Positions 52,483 through 61,003 of a stretch of DNA of 64,000 bases are shown piece by piece. A program made the position numbers and the translations under genes. This DNA comes from Haloarchaeobius sp. FL176. Lineage in GTDB: Archaea; Halobacteriota; Halobacteria; Halobacteriales; Natrialbaceae. Position 1 is the stretch's first letter; each line of letters opens with the position of its first letter. Under the pieces are notes generated by a model that was not told the DNA's origin, searched no databases, and worked only from the letters and a program-made list of their open reading frames with translations. Location: positions 389,166 to 453,165 of the forward strand of contig NZ_JANJYH010000003.1 in the NCBI RefSeq assembly GCF_024609245.1. Reading direction: 5' to 3'.

Positions 52483-53672
52483 GCGCCGACGCGACCGCCA
52501 CCCGCGGCCTCGTCGGGCTGCTCGACCCGCGACGCTACGGAATCCGCCACCAGGCCGGCGTGGTCGGCCTCGTGCTGCTCGCCGTCGCACCCTACCTCGT
52601 GCCGACGGTCTGGGTCCGCAACCTCACCATCGCCCTGTTCTTCGCGATGTTCGCGATGAGCTGGGACGTGGTGTCGGGCTACACCGGCCAGATCAGCTTC
52701 GGGCACGCCTTCTTCTTCGCCATCGGCGGCTACTCGTCGGCCCTGCTCAACCTCGAGCTGGGGCTGCCGCCGGTCGTGACGGTGCCGGTCGCCGTCGTCG
52801 TCACCGTCGTCGCCGGGCTACTCGTCGGCGTCCCCGCACTGCGGCTGCGCGGGCCGTACTTCTCGCTGGTGACCCTCGTCGCGCCGACCATCCTCCTGAA
52901 CGTGTTCATCCTGTTCAGCGACACGTTCGGCGGCGAGCTCGGGCTGGACTCGCCGGCTCCCATCCTCGACTTCGACGACCTCGCGGTCACGCTGGTCGCG
53001 AACTACTACCTCGCGTTCGCGCTGTTCGTCGGTATCCTCGCCGTGCTGCTCGCGGTGACCCGGTCGGACGCCGGGGCGGTGTTCACCGCCATCCGCGAGG
53101 ACGAGGACGCCGTCGCCGCCTCCGGGCTCAACCCGGCGAAGTTCAAGGTGTTCGCGTTCGCACTGAGCGCCGCCGTCGGCGGCCTCGCCGGCGCGGTGTT
53201 CGTCCACACGCCCGTCGGGAACCCGAACCCCTCACAGCTGCTCGCACTGACGGTGAGCATCGAGGTCATCATCGCCGCCATCCTCGGCGGGATGGGCACC
53301 ATCGTCGGCGCGGCCATCGCAGGCATCTTCCTGCGGCTGTTCCAGCTCTACCTCGGCACCGTCGAGTACGTCGTCCCCGTCGTCGACACCGCCGTCGCCG
53401 ACGTCGACCTGCTGCTGTTCTCGCTCGTGACGCTCGTCCTGCTGTTCGCGCTGCCGGGCGGCATCGTCCGCTGGGCCGTCCACGGCGGCGGCGCGGCGCT
53501 GGACAACATCAGGGGACGCGATACGGCGACCGACGGCGGGCGCGACCCGCCCGACCGCGACGCTCTCGCCGCCGTCCGCGAGTCGTGGCGCGAGGACGTC
53601 GCCGCGATGCAGGCCCGTGTGCCCGGCGCAGAGCCCGGGCCCGACGAGTCCGCCGGAGGTGACCGCCGATGA
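52479..53672 (+). CDS. Liv-type ABC transporter permease (LivM family)
   Basis: 397 residues. About eight to ten helices; 'MSWDVVSGYTGQISFGHAFF' is the LivM hallmark and 'AILGGMGTIVGAAIAGIFL' the EAA-like loop. After the last helix ('LFALPGGIVRWAVHGG') a hydrophilic tail of about 65 residues ('RDPPDRDALAAVRESWRED') extends into the cytoplasm. Its stop overlaps the start of the next ATPase gene (53669-53672). Confidence 0.94.
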   Translation: MSADATATRGLVGLLDPRRYGIRHQAGVVGLVLLAVAPYLVPTVWVRNLTIALFFAMFAMSWDVVSGYTGQISFGHAFFFAIGGYSSALLNLELGLPPVVTVPVAVVVTVVAGLLVGVPALRLRGPYFSLVTLVAPTILLNVFILFSDTFGGELGLDSPAPILDFDDLAVTLVANYYLAFALFVGILAVLLAVTRSDAGAVFTAIREDEDAVAASGLNPAKFKVFAFALSAAVGGLAGAVFVHTPVGNPNPSQLLALTVSIEVIIAAILGGMGTIVGAAIAGIFLRLFQLYLGTVEYVVPVVDTAVADVDLLLFSLVTLVLLFALPGGIVRWAVHGGGAALDNIRGRDTATDGGRDPPDRDALAAVRESWREDVAAMQARVPGAEPGPDESAGGDRR

Positions 53673-54481
53673 GCACGGACTCCGAGGGCCCCGAGACAGA
53701 CTGGGACGACGCAAGCGACGACGCGGCCGACACGTACGGCCCGGACGACGGCCTGCTCGTCATCGAGAACCTGACGAAGCGCTTCGGCGGACTGACCGCC
53801 GTCGACGACCTCTCCTTTGCCGTCGAGGAGGGCGAGATACTGGGTTTCATCGGGCCGAACGGTGCCGGGAAGTCGACGACGTTCGACTGCGTGACCGGCA
53901 CCTATCGACCGACGAGCGGCACCGTCTGGTACCGCGGCGAGGACGTGACCGGGGTCGCGACGCACCAGCTGGTCGGCCGGGGCCTCGCACGGACGTTCCA
54001 GTCGTTCCGACCGCTCCGCGACCGCACCGTCGTCGGGAACGTCACGCTCGCGCTGACGCCCGACCGGCTGTTCTCGCTGTCGGGGCTGCGCGGGACGACC
54101 CGCCAGCGCGCCGTGGAGATGTGCGAGCGCGTCGGGCTCGGCGACCGGCTCCACCAGACGCCGTCGGAGCTGCCCCACGCGGGGATGCTCCGGCTGGAGC
54201 TAGCCCGTGCGCTCGCGACCGACCCCGACCTGCTGCTGGTCGACGAGCCGTTCGCCGGCCTCGCAGGGAGCGAGGTCGCGGAGCTGTCGGAGCTGTTCGA
54301 GTCGCTCCGCCAGGAAGGCATCACGCTCGTCGTCGTCGACCACAACATGCGGGGCCTCCTCTCGCTCATCGACCGCGCGGTCGTCATCCAGTTCGGCGCG
54401 AAGATCGCCGAGGGCACCCCGGAGGAGATACGGGACGACCCGACCGTGCAGGAGGCCTACCTCGGAGGTGACGGGCTGTGA
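53669..54481 (+). CDS. Liv-type ABC transporter ATPase (LivG family)
   Basis: 270 residues. An acidic N-terminal extension of about 30 residues, then Walker A 'GPNGAGKST', Walker B 'LLLVDEPFAGL' and the switch His in 'VVVDHNM'. The signature region reads 'ELPHAGMLRLELARAL' where LivG normally has 'LPYGxQRxLEIARAL', so the glycine-rich C-loop is degenerate; the partner LivF has a standard one. That suggests an asymmetric ATPase pair with one consensus site. Start overlaps the LivM stop; the LivF GTG overlaps its stop (54478-54481). Confidence 0.92.
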   Translation: MSTDSEGPETDWDDASDDAADTYGPDDGLLVIENLTKRFGGLTAVDDLSFAVEEGEILGFIGPNGAGKSTTFDCVTGTYRPTSGTVWYRGEDVTGVATHQLVGRGLARTFQSFRPLRDRTVVGNVTLALTPDRLFSLSGLRGTTRQRAVEMCERVGLGDRLHQTPSELPHAGMLRLELARALATDPDLLLVDEPFAGLAGSEVAELSELFESLRQEGITLVVVDHNMRGLLSLIDRAVVIQFGAKIAEGTPEEIRDDPTVQEAYLGGDGL

Positions 54482-55176
54482 CGACCCTCGCCGTCGAGGA
54501 CCTCGAAGTTCGCTACGGGCAGATCACCGCGCTGCGCGACGTGGCCCTCACCGTCGGCGACGACGAGATGGTCGCCGTCGTCGGGCCGAACGGCGCGGGG
54601 AAGTCGACGCTCGCCAACACCGTCTCGGGCTTCCTGCCCTACTCGGGGCGCATCAGTTACCGGGACGAGGACATCGCCGGGCTGTCGACGCAGGACCTCG
54701 TCCGGCGCGGCCTCATCCACTGCACCGAGTCGCGGGACCTGTTCGGCTACCTCTCCGTCGAGGACAACCTCACGCTGGGAGCCTACGGAAGCTCGGACGC
54801 GCGGGCAGGACTCGACGCCGTCTACGGGCTGTTCCCGCGCCTCGAGGAGCGCCGCGACCAGCCCGCGCGGACGATGAGCGGCGGCGAGCAGCAGATGCTC
54901 GCCATCGGTCGGGCACTGATGGGTGACCCGGAACTGCTCGTGCTCGACGAGCCGACGCTGGGGCTCGCACCCGTCGTCCTCGACGACATCAGCGACGGGC
55001 TCGAACGCATCCGCGACGACGGCGTCGCCGTGTTGCTCTGCGAGCAGAACGTCACGTTCGCGCTCAGACACGCGGACCGGGTCTACCTGCTGGAGAACGG
55101 GCAGGTACAGCGCGACGGCGACCCGGACCTGCTCCGCGACGACGAGTACGTCCGCGAGGTGTACCTCGGGACCTGA
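54478..55176 (+). CDS. Liv-type ABC transporter ATPase (LivF family)
   Basis: 232 residues from a GTG at 54478. Walker A 'GPNGAGKST', Q-loop, the C-loop 'MSGGEQQMLAIGRALMG', Walker B 'LLVLDEPTLGLAP', and 'LCEQNV' as the switch region. LivF starts near the top of the nucleotide domain with no extension. It completes a two-permease, two-ATPase importer. GTGA overlap with LivG gives coupled translation. Confidence 0.95.
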   Translation: MTTLAVEDLEVRYGQITALRDVALTVGDDEMVAVVGPNGAGKSTLANTVSGFLPYSGRISYRDEDIAGLSTQDLVRRGLIHCTESRDLFGYLSVEDNLTLGAYGSSDARAGLDAVYGLFPRLEERRDQPARTMSGGEQQMLAIGRALMGDPELLVLDEPTLGLAPVVLDDISDGLERIRDDGVAVLLCEQNVTFALRHADRVYLLENGQVQRDGDPDLLRDDEYVREVYLGT

Positions 55177-55200
55177 GCCAGGGGGTTTAACAGTCGTAAC

Positions 55201-55205
55201 TTTTT
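55201..55205 (+). terminator. T-tract terminator of the importer operon
   Basis: TTTTT about 25 bases beyond the LivF stop, preceding the TATA-like box (ATTCTTTACG, 55212-55221) of the acyl-CoA dehydrogenase gene. Read-through into that gene remains possible because the gap is only 66 bases. Confidence 0.4.
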
Positions 55206-55242
55206 GGCACAGATTCTTTACGATGGAACCCCATGCTACGGT

Positions 55243-56382
55243 ATGTCGTTCCAGCTATCCGACGAACAGCGGGCCATCCGCGACGCGGTCCGCGAGTTCG
55301 GCGAGAACGAGATCCGGCCCGTCGCCCGCGAACACGACGAGCAGAAGCAGTACCCGCACGACCTCGTCCAGCAGGCCGCCGAGTACGACCTCGTCGCGCC
55401 GACCATCGACCCCGAGTACGGCGGTGCCGGGATGGACCTGCTCGAGAGCGTCGTCGTCACCGAGGAGTTGTGGCGGGCGGACCCCGGCATCGGGAGCGCC
55501 ATCGGCTCCCGGGGCTTCGGCTCGACGATGATACAGGAGTTCGGCGACGACTGGATGAAAGAGGAGTGGCTCCCCCGGGTCGCGTCGGGCGAGTCCGCGA
55601 CCTGCTCCTGCATCTCCGAGCCGGCCCACGGATCGAACGTCGCCGGCATCGAGACGCGCGCGGAAGAGGACGGCGACGAGTGGGTCCTGAACGGCAACAA
55701 GATGTGGATAACGAACGGGACCGTCGCCGACGTGGCCGTCGTCATGGCCAAGACCGACCCCGAGGCGGGTCACCGGGGCATCACTGCGTTCCTCGTCCCG
55801 ACCGGGCTGGACGGGTTCGAGACGACGAAGATAGACAACAAGCTCGGCATCCGCGCATCGGACCTCGCCGAGATCGTGCTGGACGACGTGCGGATTCCGG
55901 CCGAGAACGTCATCGGCGAGGTCGGCAAGGGGTTCTACCAGCTCATGGCCTTCTTCGCCGACGGCCGGACGAACGTCGCCGCACAGGCCATCGGTACGGC
56001 CCAGGCCGCCCTCGACGCCGCCGTCGACTACGCCGGCGAGCGCGAGCAGGGCGGCCAGCGCATCGGCGAGTACCAGGCCATCCGGCACAAGATAAGCGAG
56101 ATGGCGACGAACGTCGAGGCCGCCCGGTCGCTCGCGTACCGCGCCGCGACCCACGTCGAGTCGGGCGACGACGACGTGGCCGCGAAGTTCGCCAGCATGG
56201 CGAAGCTGTTCGCCAGCGAGCACGCCGTCGACGTGGCAGACGAGGCCATCCAGGTCCACGGCGGCGCGGGCTTCGTCACCGACCACCCCGTCGAGCGGTT
56301 CTACCGCGACGCCCGCATCACGAAGATCTACGAGGGCACCAGCGAGATACAGAAGAACATCATCGCCGACCAGCTGCTGTAG
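55243..56382 (+). CDS. Acyl-CoA dehydrogenase
   Basis: 379 residues from the ATG at 55243, the standard ACAD length. 'MSFQLSDEQRAIRDAVREFG' starts the helical domain; 'ATCSCISEPAHGSNV' is the FAD-side loop; 'QVHGGAGFVTDHPVERFYRD' and 'IYEGTSEIQKN' close the protein, with the Glu of EGTSE as the likely catalytic base. It oxidises an acyl-CoA to the 2-enoyl form with FAD. It follows the importer on the same strand and may handle the CoA ester of the imported acid. Chain length not readable. Confidence 0.95.
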   Translation: MSFQLSDEQRAIRDAVREFGENEIRPVAREHDEQKQYPHDLVQQAAEYDLVAPTIDPEYGGAGMDLLESVVVTEELWRADPGIGSAIGSRGFGSTMIQEFGDDWMKEEWLPRVASGESATCSCISEPAHGSNVAGIETRAEEDGDEWVLNGNKMWITNGTVADVAVVMAKTDPEAGHRGITAFLVPTGLDGFETTKIDNKLGIRASDLAEIVLDDVRIPAENVIGEVGKGFYQLMAFFADGRTNVAAQAIGTAQAALDAAVDYAGEREQGGQRIGEYQAIRHKISEMATNVEAARSLAYRAATHVESGDDDVAAKFASMAKLFASEHAVDVADEAIQVHGGAGFVTDHPVERFYRDARITKIYEGTSEIQKNIIADQLL

Positions 56383-56503
56383 CCTACCCTACCAGCCCGG
56401 AGTGGGCGGCGGGCACGACAGCGACGTAACCGCAACGCGGTCGTGAGATATCGTCCCACGACCGGCGCAAGGCTATTGATGGGGGCTCCGTCTACTGTCG
56501 CGT

Positions 56504-57010
56504 ATGCAGCCATCCCGTCGGTCGGTCCTCCGCGCCGGTGGCCTCGGTCTGGCGACCGGGCTGGCCGGCTGCCTCGACTCGCTCCGTCCCGGCAGCGGGA
56601 CGAGCGACGACCTCGCCCTGGCGTCGGTGGACGTCAACGGCTCCCCCGGTGACGAGGTCGTCGTCCAGCCCGCAGGCAACACGGTCGTGCTCGACTTCTT
56701 CGCGACGTGGTGCCAGCCGTGCAAGCCCCAGATGACCGAGCTTCGGGCGGTCCGCGAGCAGTTCCCCGACCTCCCGATGCGCTCCATCACGACCGAGTCG
56801 GACCGCGACGCCGTCCGGACGTTCTGGCGCGAGCACGACGGGAACTGGCCCGTGTTGCTCGACCCCGAACTGCAGGCGTCGAGCACCTACGACCCGCGCG
56901 GGTTCCCCACGCTGTTCGTGTTCGACGCCGACGGCGAGCAGGTGTGGGACCACACCGGCCTCGCCCGCTCGCAGGACATCGCCGCCGCCGTCGAGCGTGC
57001 CCGGTCGTGA
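56504..57010 (+). CDS. Tat-exported TlpA/ResA-like thioredoxin lipoprotein
   Basis: 168 residues. SRRSVLRAGG and lipobox GLAGC (Cys23) indicate Tat export and lipid anchoring. The thioredoxin fold has the active site FATWCQPCKPQ (Cys70, Cys73) and the cis-Pro in 'RGFPTLFVFD'. It would exchange disulfides outside the membrane. Its stop overlaps the GTG start of CcdA (57007-57010), which is the expected electron donor, so the two form a reducing system such as that used in cytochrome c maturation. Confidence 0.92.
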   Translation: MQPSRRSVLRAGGLGLATGLAGCLDSLRPGSGTSDDLALASVDVNGSPGDEVVVQPAGNTVVLDFFATWCQPCKPQMTELRAVREQFPDLPMRSITTESDRDAVRTFWREHDGNWPVLLDPELQASSTYDPRGFPTLFVFDADGEQVWDHTGLARSQDIAAAVERARS

Positions 57011-57708
57011 TCGGGGTCTCGCAGCTCTCCTTCGCGTTCAGCGCCGGAGTGTTCACGTTCCTCGCCCCCTGTGCGTACCCGCTGCTCCCCGGCTACGTCG
57101 CGTACTTCCTCGGCGAAGGCGACGAGGAGTCGACCACGCGCTCGCTCGCGACCCGCCTGCGCCGGGCCGTCGTCGTCGCGAGCGTCACCAGCCTCGGCTT
57201 CTTCCTCGTGTACGCCCTCCTCGCCGGGGTCGCCGGGGCCCTCGGAGCGAGCGCGCTCTCGAACGTGAGTACGCTCGAACTCGTCGTCGGCGTGGTGCTG
57301 ATCGGCCTCGGGCTGGGGATGGCCACCGGCCGGTTCCAGCCGACGATGCACCTCCCGCTGCCCGAGCGACGGCGGTCGGTCGGCGGCTTCTTCGCCTTCG
57401 GCGTCGTCTACGCCGCGGCCGCGGCCGGCTGTACCGCGCCGCTGTTCGTCGCCATCGCGGGGGTCGCGCTGAACGCGAGCCCGACCGGCGCGGTGCTCCT
57501 GTTCGGCGCGTACGCGACCGGCATGAGCCTGCTGATGCTCGCGGTGACGCTGCTCGCCGCAGTTGGGCGGGCCGCCATCCTCCGGCGGCTCTCCGCCTCG
57601 ACGGGGCGGCTCACCCGCGTCGCTGGCGTCGTCCTCGTCGTCGCCGGCGTCGTCCAGCTCTACTACTACCTCTTCGTGTTCGACGGGCTGGCGACGTTTG
57701 GGCTGTGA
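57007..57708 (+). CDS. ccdA: CcdA/DsbD-type thiol-disulfide transmembrane protein
   Basis: 233 residues from the GTG at 57007, six membrane helices. The conserved cysteines lie in 'FLAPCAYPLLPGY' (first helix) and 'AAAAGCTAPLFVAIAG' (fourth helix). CcdA carries electrons from cytoplasmic thioredoxin across the membrane to an exported partner such as the redoxin just upstream. Operon structure (GTGA overlap) supports co-function. No cytochrome c genes are adjacent. Confidence 0.92.
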   Translation: MIGVSQLSFAFSAGVFTFLAPCAYPLLPGYVAYFLGEGDEESTTRSLATRLRRAVVVASVTSLGFFLVYALLAGVAGALGASALSNVSTLELVVGVVLIGLGLGMATGRFQPTMHLPLPERRRSVGGFFAFGVVYAAAAAGCTAPLFVAIAGVALNASPTGAVLLFGAYATGMSLLMLAVTLLAAVGRAAILRRLSASTGRLTRVAGVVLVVAGVVQLYYYLFVFDGLATFGL

Positions 57709-57887
57709 CTCGCCGGAACACGTCACGGCGGACGACGATGTATCCCGCGAGGACCTGGTGGCACGCGACGACGGTCGTCGGTGGGCACGACTGCCTGCCC
57801 ACGGCGACCGGGACCGGCAGCCGAACCATTCCCCGGAGCACCGGGTAACGCTCGCAGAACACCTTCGACTGTATTTTTTCGCGGCCG

Positions 57888-59318
57888 TCAGAACTCGTGG
57901 TTGCGCTCGACGACGAGCTCCGCCCGCACGTCGATGCTGGCGTCGTAGCTCACGTTCCCGGAGACGACGCCCGTCGAGCACTCCTTGATCTCCAGCGTCC
58001 CGCTGCCACCGCTGCACGCGAACAGGTTGTCGCGGACGAGGAGGCGCTCCGCGCTGGCGAGCAGCCCCACGTCGTCAGGGATCCGCTCGAACGTGTTGTG
58101 TTCGACGACGAGCGTCCGAATCCGACGGCCGGTCTCCCGGAACCAGGTGAGTGTCTGGGGGCCGCCACCTTCGAAGTGGTTGTTCCGAATGTGGACGCTC
58201 CCGAGCGACTCGTCGGAGTCGAAGAGGACGTGCGCCGACGTCTCGCTCGCGGCGACGTCCGGGAGGACGAACGTGTTGTCCGAGATCTGGACCGACTCGA
58301 CGGTCGTGTCGGTGAACTCTATCTGGCCGGAGGCGACGTCGGGCAGGTAGTTGTCGACGAACACGTTGCCCGTGACGACGATGTTGCCGCCCGCCCGGTC
58401 TGAGTCGTCGATCTTGATGCCGTGGCCGTTGCCCTCGAAGTGGTTGTTCGCGACGACGGCGTCGGTCGCGGCGAGGTCGAACACGTCGCCGGTCTCCCTC
58501 GCGTTGTTCAGGAACGTCGAGTTGACGATGCGGAGGTGGGGCGCGGACGTGTGGTAGCCGTGGCGGTCGCTGTCGCGGACGACGCAGTTGTCGATGGTGA
58601 CGTAGTCGGCGTCGTCGTCCTCGCCGATGCCGTAGCCGCCGTCGCCGTCGACGCTCCTGCCGCCGAAGACGATGCAGTCGCGGAACGTCACGTGACTGAC
58701 GTCGGCCCGGACGTCCGCCGTCCGGGTCCGGGTCGACCGTTCGTCCTTGTTTGCGTCGAGGACGAGTCCCTGAATCGTGACGTGCTCGATGGGTCCGTCG
58801 CGTGCCTCGATGGCGAAGTCGGTCTGGGACTCGCCGTCGTCCCTGGGGTGGTCCTGGAACGTCAGCTTCGCGAACTCCGAGCGGACCTCGGTGTAGCTGC
58901 TGGCCACGTCCAGCTGGCGGTCCGGCGTGTACTCGCCGCGGCGGATGAACACCCGACCGCCCTCGGTGGGGGCGTCCGCCAGCGCGTCGAACGTCGCCTG
59001 CAGGACGCGCCCGTCCTCCGCGCCGGCCTCGCCGCTGAACGCGACTGCCAGCGTCTGCCCGTCGTAGGCGCGTATCTCGCCGTCCTCCTTCGTGACGACG
59101 TACGCGGCCGGCAGCAGCCCGGAGCCGTCCGCGACGACTGGCTCCTCGTCTTCCGTCGTCGTCTCCTCGGTGGTCCGCGCGGTCGTCGCCCGGGTGGTCG
59201 GGTCGGCCGTCTCGGTCGCCGTCCCGGCGTCGCCATCGCCGGAACAGCCGGCGATGCTCCCCAGTCCGATGGTGGCTCCCGCGCCGAGCAGCCGCCGCCG
59301 TGTGACATCTCTGCCCAT
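57888..59318 (-). CDS. Right-handed beta-helix lipoprotein (NosD/pectate-lyase-like fold)
   Basis: 476 residues from the ATG at 59318. RDVTRRRLLG and lipobox SIAGC (Cys25), then a Thr-rich linker (about 30-60), then a pectate-lyase-like beta-helix of repeated Asn-ladder turns ('ISDNTFVL', 'IRNNHFEGG', 'VEHNTFER', 'VRDNLFAC'). 'ADAPTEGGRVFIRRGEYTPD' is the N-cap typical of secreted beta-helix proteins. No clear catalytic residues, so it may bind or cleave a surface polysaccharide. Divergent from methylglyoxal synthase (81-base gap). Confidence 0.85.
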   Translation of the reverse strand: MGRDVTRRRLLGAGATIGLGSIAGCSGDGDAGTATETADPTTRATTARTTEETTTEDEEPVVADGSGLLPAAYVVTKEDGEIRAYDGQTLAVAFSGEAGAEDGRVLQATFDALADAPTEGGRVFIRRGEYTPDRQLDVASSYTEVRSEFAKLTFQDHPRDDGESQTDFAIEARDGPIEHVTIQGLVLDANKDERSTRTRTADVRADVSHVTFRDCIVFGGRSVDGDGGYGIGEDDDADYVTIDNCVVRDSDRHGYHTSAPHLRIVNSTFLNNARETGDVFDLAATDAVVANNHFEGNGHGIKIDDSDRAGGNIVVTGNVFVDNYLPDVASGQIEFTDTTVESVQISDNTFVLPDVAASETSAHVLFDSDESLGSVHIRNNHFEGGGPQTLTWFRETGRRIRTLVVEHNTFERIPDDVGLLASAERLLVRDNLFACSGGSGTLEIKECSTGVVSGNVSYDASIDVRAELVVERNHEF

Positions 59319-59399
59319 GGGCCTCTCTGTCGCGTCCGGGGTATAGCTGTTTTCGCCGTCGGAGGAACGCTCTTGCCGGCAGCGCCCGTCACGGGAGAC

Positions 59400-59792
59400 A
59401 TGACACGCATCGCGCTCATCGCCCACGACGACGAGAAGCCGGAGATGCTCGACTTCGCCGGCACGCACCGCGAGTACCTGGAGACCATCGACATCGTGAC
59501 GACCGGGACGACCGGCACGCGTATCCAGGCTGAGACCGGGCTCGAAGTCGAACGCAAGGCGTCCGGCCCGATGGGCGGCGACCTCCAGATCGGTGCCGAG
59601 GTCGTCGACGAACGCCTCGACGGCATCGTCTTCCTGCGCGACCCACTCACCGCACAGCCGCACGAACCCGACATCTCGGCGCTGTTGCGTATCTGTGACG
59701 TGCACGACACGCCGCTGGCGACGACCCGGTCGGGCGCGGAGTACCTGCTCGCCGGCGTCGCCGAGGAGGATGGCGTGGACCTCGACGGGTGA
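59400..59792 (+). CDS. mgsA: Methylglyoxal synthase
   Basis: 130 residues. 'IALIAHDDEKPEMLDFAGTH' (the HDxxK phosphate site), 'TTGTTGTRIQ', 'SGPMGGDLQIGAEV' with the catalytic Asp of GGD, and 'VFLRDPLTAQPHEPDI'. It converts dihydroxyacetone phosphate to methylglyoxal and phosphate in the cytoplasm, a bypass used in phosphate limitation or carbohydrate overflow. Haloarchaea such as Haloferax are known to have the activity. Short of the usual 150 residues at the C-terminus, but all core motifs are present. Confidence 0.95.
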   Translation: MTRIALIAHDDEKPEMLDFAGTHREYLETIDIVTTGTTGTRIQAETGLEVERKASGPMGGDLQIGAEVVDERLDGIVFLRDPLTAQPHEPDISALLRICDVHDTPLATTRSGAEYLLAGVAEEDGVDLDG

Positions 59793-59878
59793 ACGCGTCG
59801 TCGGTTCTCCAGCCGGGGCTCCCGTGGCTTTCTGTGTAGGCCCGGCTTTGAATCGGCTCGCAGCCGTCCCTCCGATGC

Positions 59879-60115
59879 ATGAGTGAGGAATCCCACGGCA
59901 TCGACATCGAGGAAGACACCGACCTGGAGACGGCCGACGACGCCGACGAGGAGGAACGCGAAGCGGCCGCGGCCCAGGCTCGCGAGGAGGAGCGTCGAGC
60001 TGAGGAACGACAGCAGCAACACGATATCGAGCAGGAGTCCGAACTCCGTGAGAAGGAGGCGAGTGAGCAGGAGAACCCCGACAATCACCGCGACGGGGAG
60101 CCGTTCCAGTCGTAG
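59879..60115 (+). CDS. Small acidic coiled-coil protein
   Basis: 78 residues. The middle part is a single long charged helix rich in Glu, Ala, Arg and Gln ('EEEREAAAAQAREEERRAEE', 'QQQHDIEQESELREKE'). No domain recognised. ATG at 59879; an upstream in-frame alternative is not available in this frame. Biological role unknown; composition-biased proteins of this kind are common in haloarchaea. Confidence 0.55.
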   Translation: MSEESHGIDIEEDTDLETADDADEEEREAAAAQAREEERRAEERQQQHDIEQESELREKEASEQENPDNHRDGEPFQS

Positions 60116-60173
60116 CGAGTAGCTCGTGTCGGGCCGTAGTCACTGTCACGCGGCCGTCCACCCGTCCAACAAC

Positions 60174-60299
60174 ATGAACGCATCCACAGTCGCCATCGCA
60201 GCTGGTCTCGGACTGTTCGTGCTCCCGATTCCCGGTACGTTCATCACCGGTGCACTGGTCGTGCTGGCCGGCGGTCTCGCGCGCTGGCTCGGGTCGTAA
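60174..60299 (+). CDS. 41-residue single- or double-helix membrane protein
   Basis: ATG 60174 to TAA 60297-60299. The product is MNASTVAIAAGLGLFVLPIP, then GTFITGALVVLAGGLARWLGS: two short hydrophobic stretches around a 'PIPGTF' turn. The same 'LPIPGTF' form occurs in other small haloarchaeal membrane proteins as I recall, so it is likely real although very short. Preceded by ribosome-neutral sequence. Function unknown. Confidence 0.6.
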   Translation: MNASTVAIAAGLGLFVLPIPGTFITGALVVLAGGLARWLGS

Positions 60300-60323
60300 C
60301 CCCCGCGCGCGACACACGCTCCT

Positions 60324-60331
60324 GTATTTTT
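60324..60331 (+). promoter_or_regulatory. TATA-like box of the YbhB-like lipoprotein gene
   Basis: GTATTTTT lies 26-33 bases before the GTG at 60357. It favours that GTG, because an ATG at 60486 would leave an odd 150-base leader and remove the lipoprotein signal. Confidence 0.5.
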
Positions 60332-60356
60332 GTACCAGTACGACGAACTGGCGACC

Positions 60357-60941
60357 GTGCAGGAGCGGCGCGACCGACCGGTCACGCGGCGAGCGCTCGT
60401 CGCGGGAGCGTGTGCGCTCGCGACCGGCTGTATCGGTCTCGACGGCTCGTCGCCCGGGAATCCCGCGCGTGGAGAGGTGACCAAAATGACAGCACTCGAA
60501 CTCACGAGCCCAGCGTTCGACGACGGTGAACGGATTCCAGCGAAGTACGGCTACCGAGCCGAGAACGTCAACCCGCCGCTCGCCATCGCTAACGTGCCCG
60601 ACGAGGCGGTCACGCTCGCGCTAGTGATGGACGACCCCGACGCGGTCGAGCCCGCGGGGAAGGTGTGGGACCACTGGGTGGTCTGGAACGTCCCGCCGGA
60701 CCGCCGGGAGGTCCCCGAAGACTGGACGCCAAGCGACGCGATGGAGGGCACGAACGACTACGGCGAGGTGGGTTACGGTGGCCCGAACCCGCCGGACCGC
60801 GAGCACCGCTACCGGTTCAAACTGTTCGCGCTCGATTCGGCGCTGTCGCTACCGGTCGACACCGACGCCGACGCGCTCGGCGAGGCGATGGCGGACCACA
60901 TCGTCGGGCAGACCCAGCTCGAGGGGACCTACCCCGCCTGA
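60357..60941 (+). CDS. YbhB/YbcL (PEBP) family protein, predicted lipoprotein
   Basis: 194 residues from the GTG at 60357. RRDRPVTRRALVAG followed by ALATGC gives a Tat-like lipoprotein signal (lipobox Cys at about 24). The PEBP fold shows 'AKYGYRAENVNPPLAIANVP', 'LVMDDPDAVEPAGKVWDHWV' (ligand pocket DPDA) and 'GYGGPNPPDREHRYRF'. Bacterial relatives are of unknown role; eukaryotic ones inhibit Raf kinase. A cytosolic form from ATG 60486 is possible if the longer start is not used. Confidence 0.8.
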   Translation: MQERRDRPVTRRALVAGACALATGCIGLDGSSPGNPARGEVTKMTALELTSPAFDDGERIPAKYGYRAENVNPPLAIANVPDEAVTLALVMDDPDAVEPAGKVWDHWVVWNVPPDRREVPEDWTPSDAMEGTNDYGEVGYGGPNPPDREHRYRFKLFALDSALSLPVDTDADALGEAMADHIVGQTQLEGTYPA

Positions 60942-61003
60942 GTTCGGGACGACCCCCGTCGGTCGTCCGAACGCTTACCCCGGTACTGCCAGAACGTCGA
61001 CCT

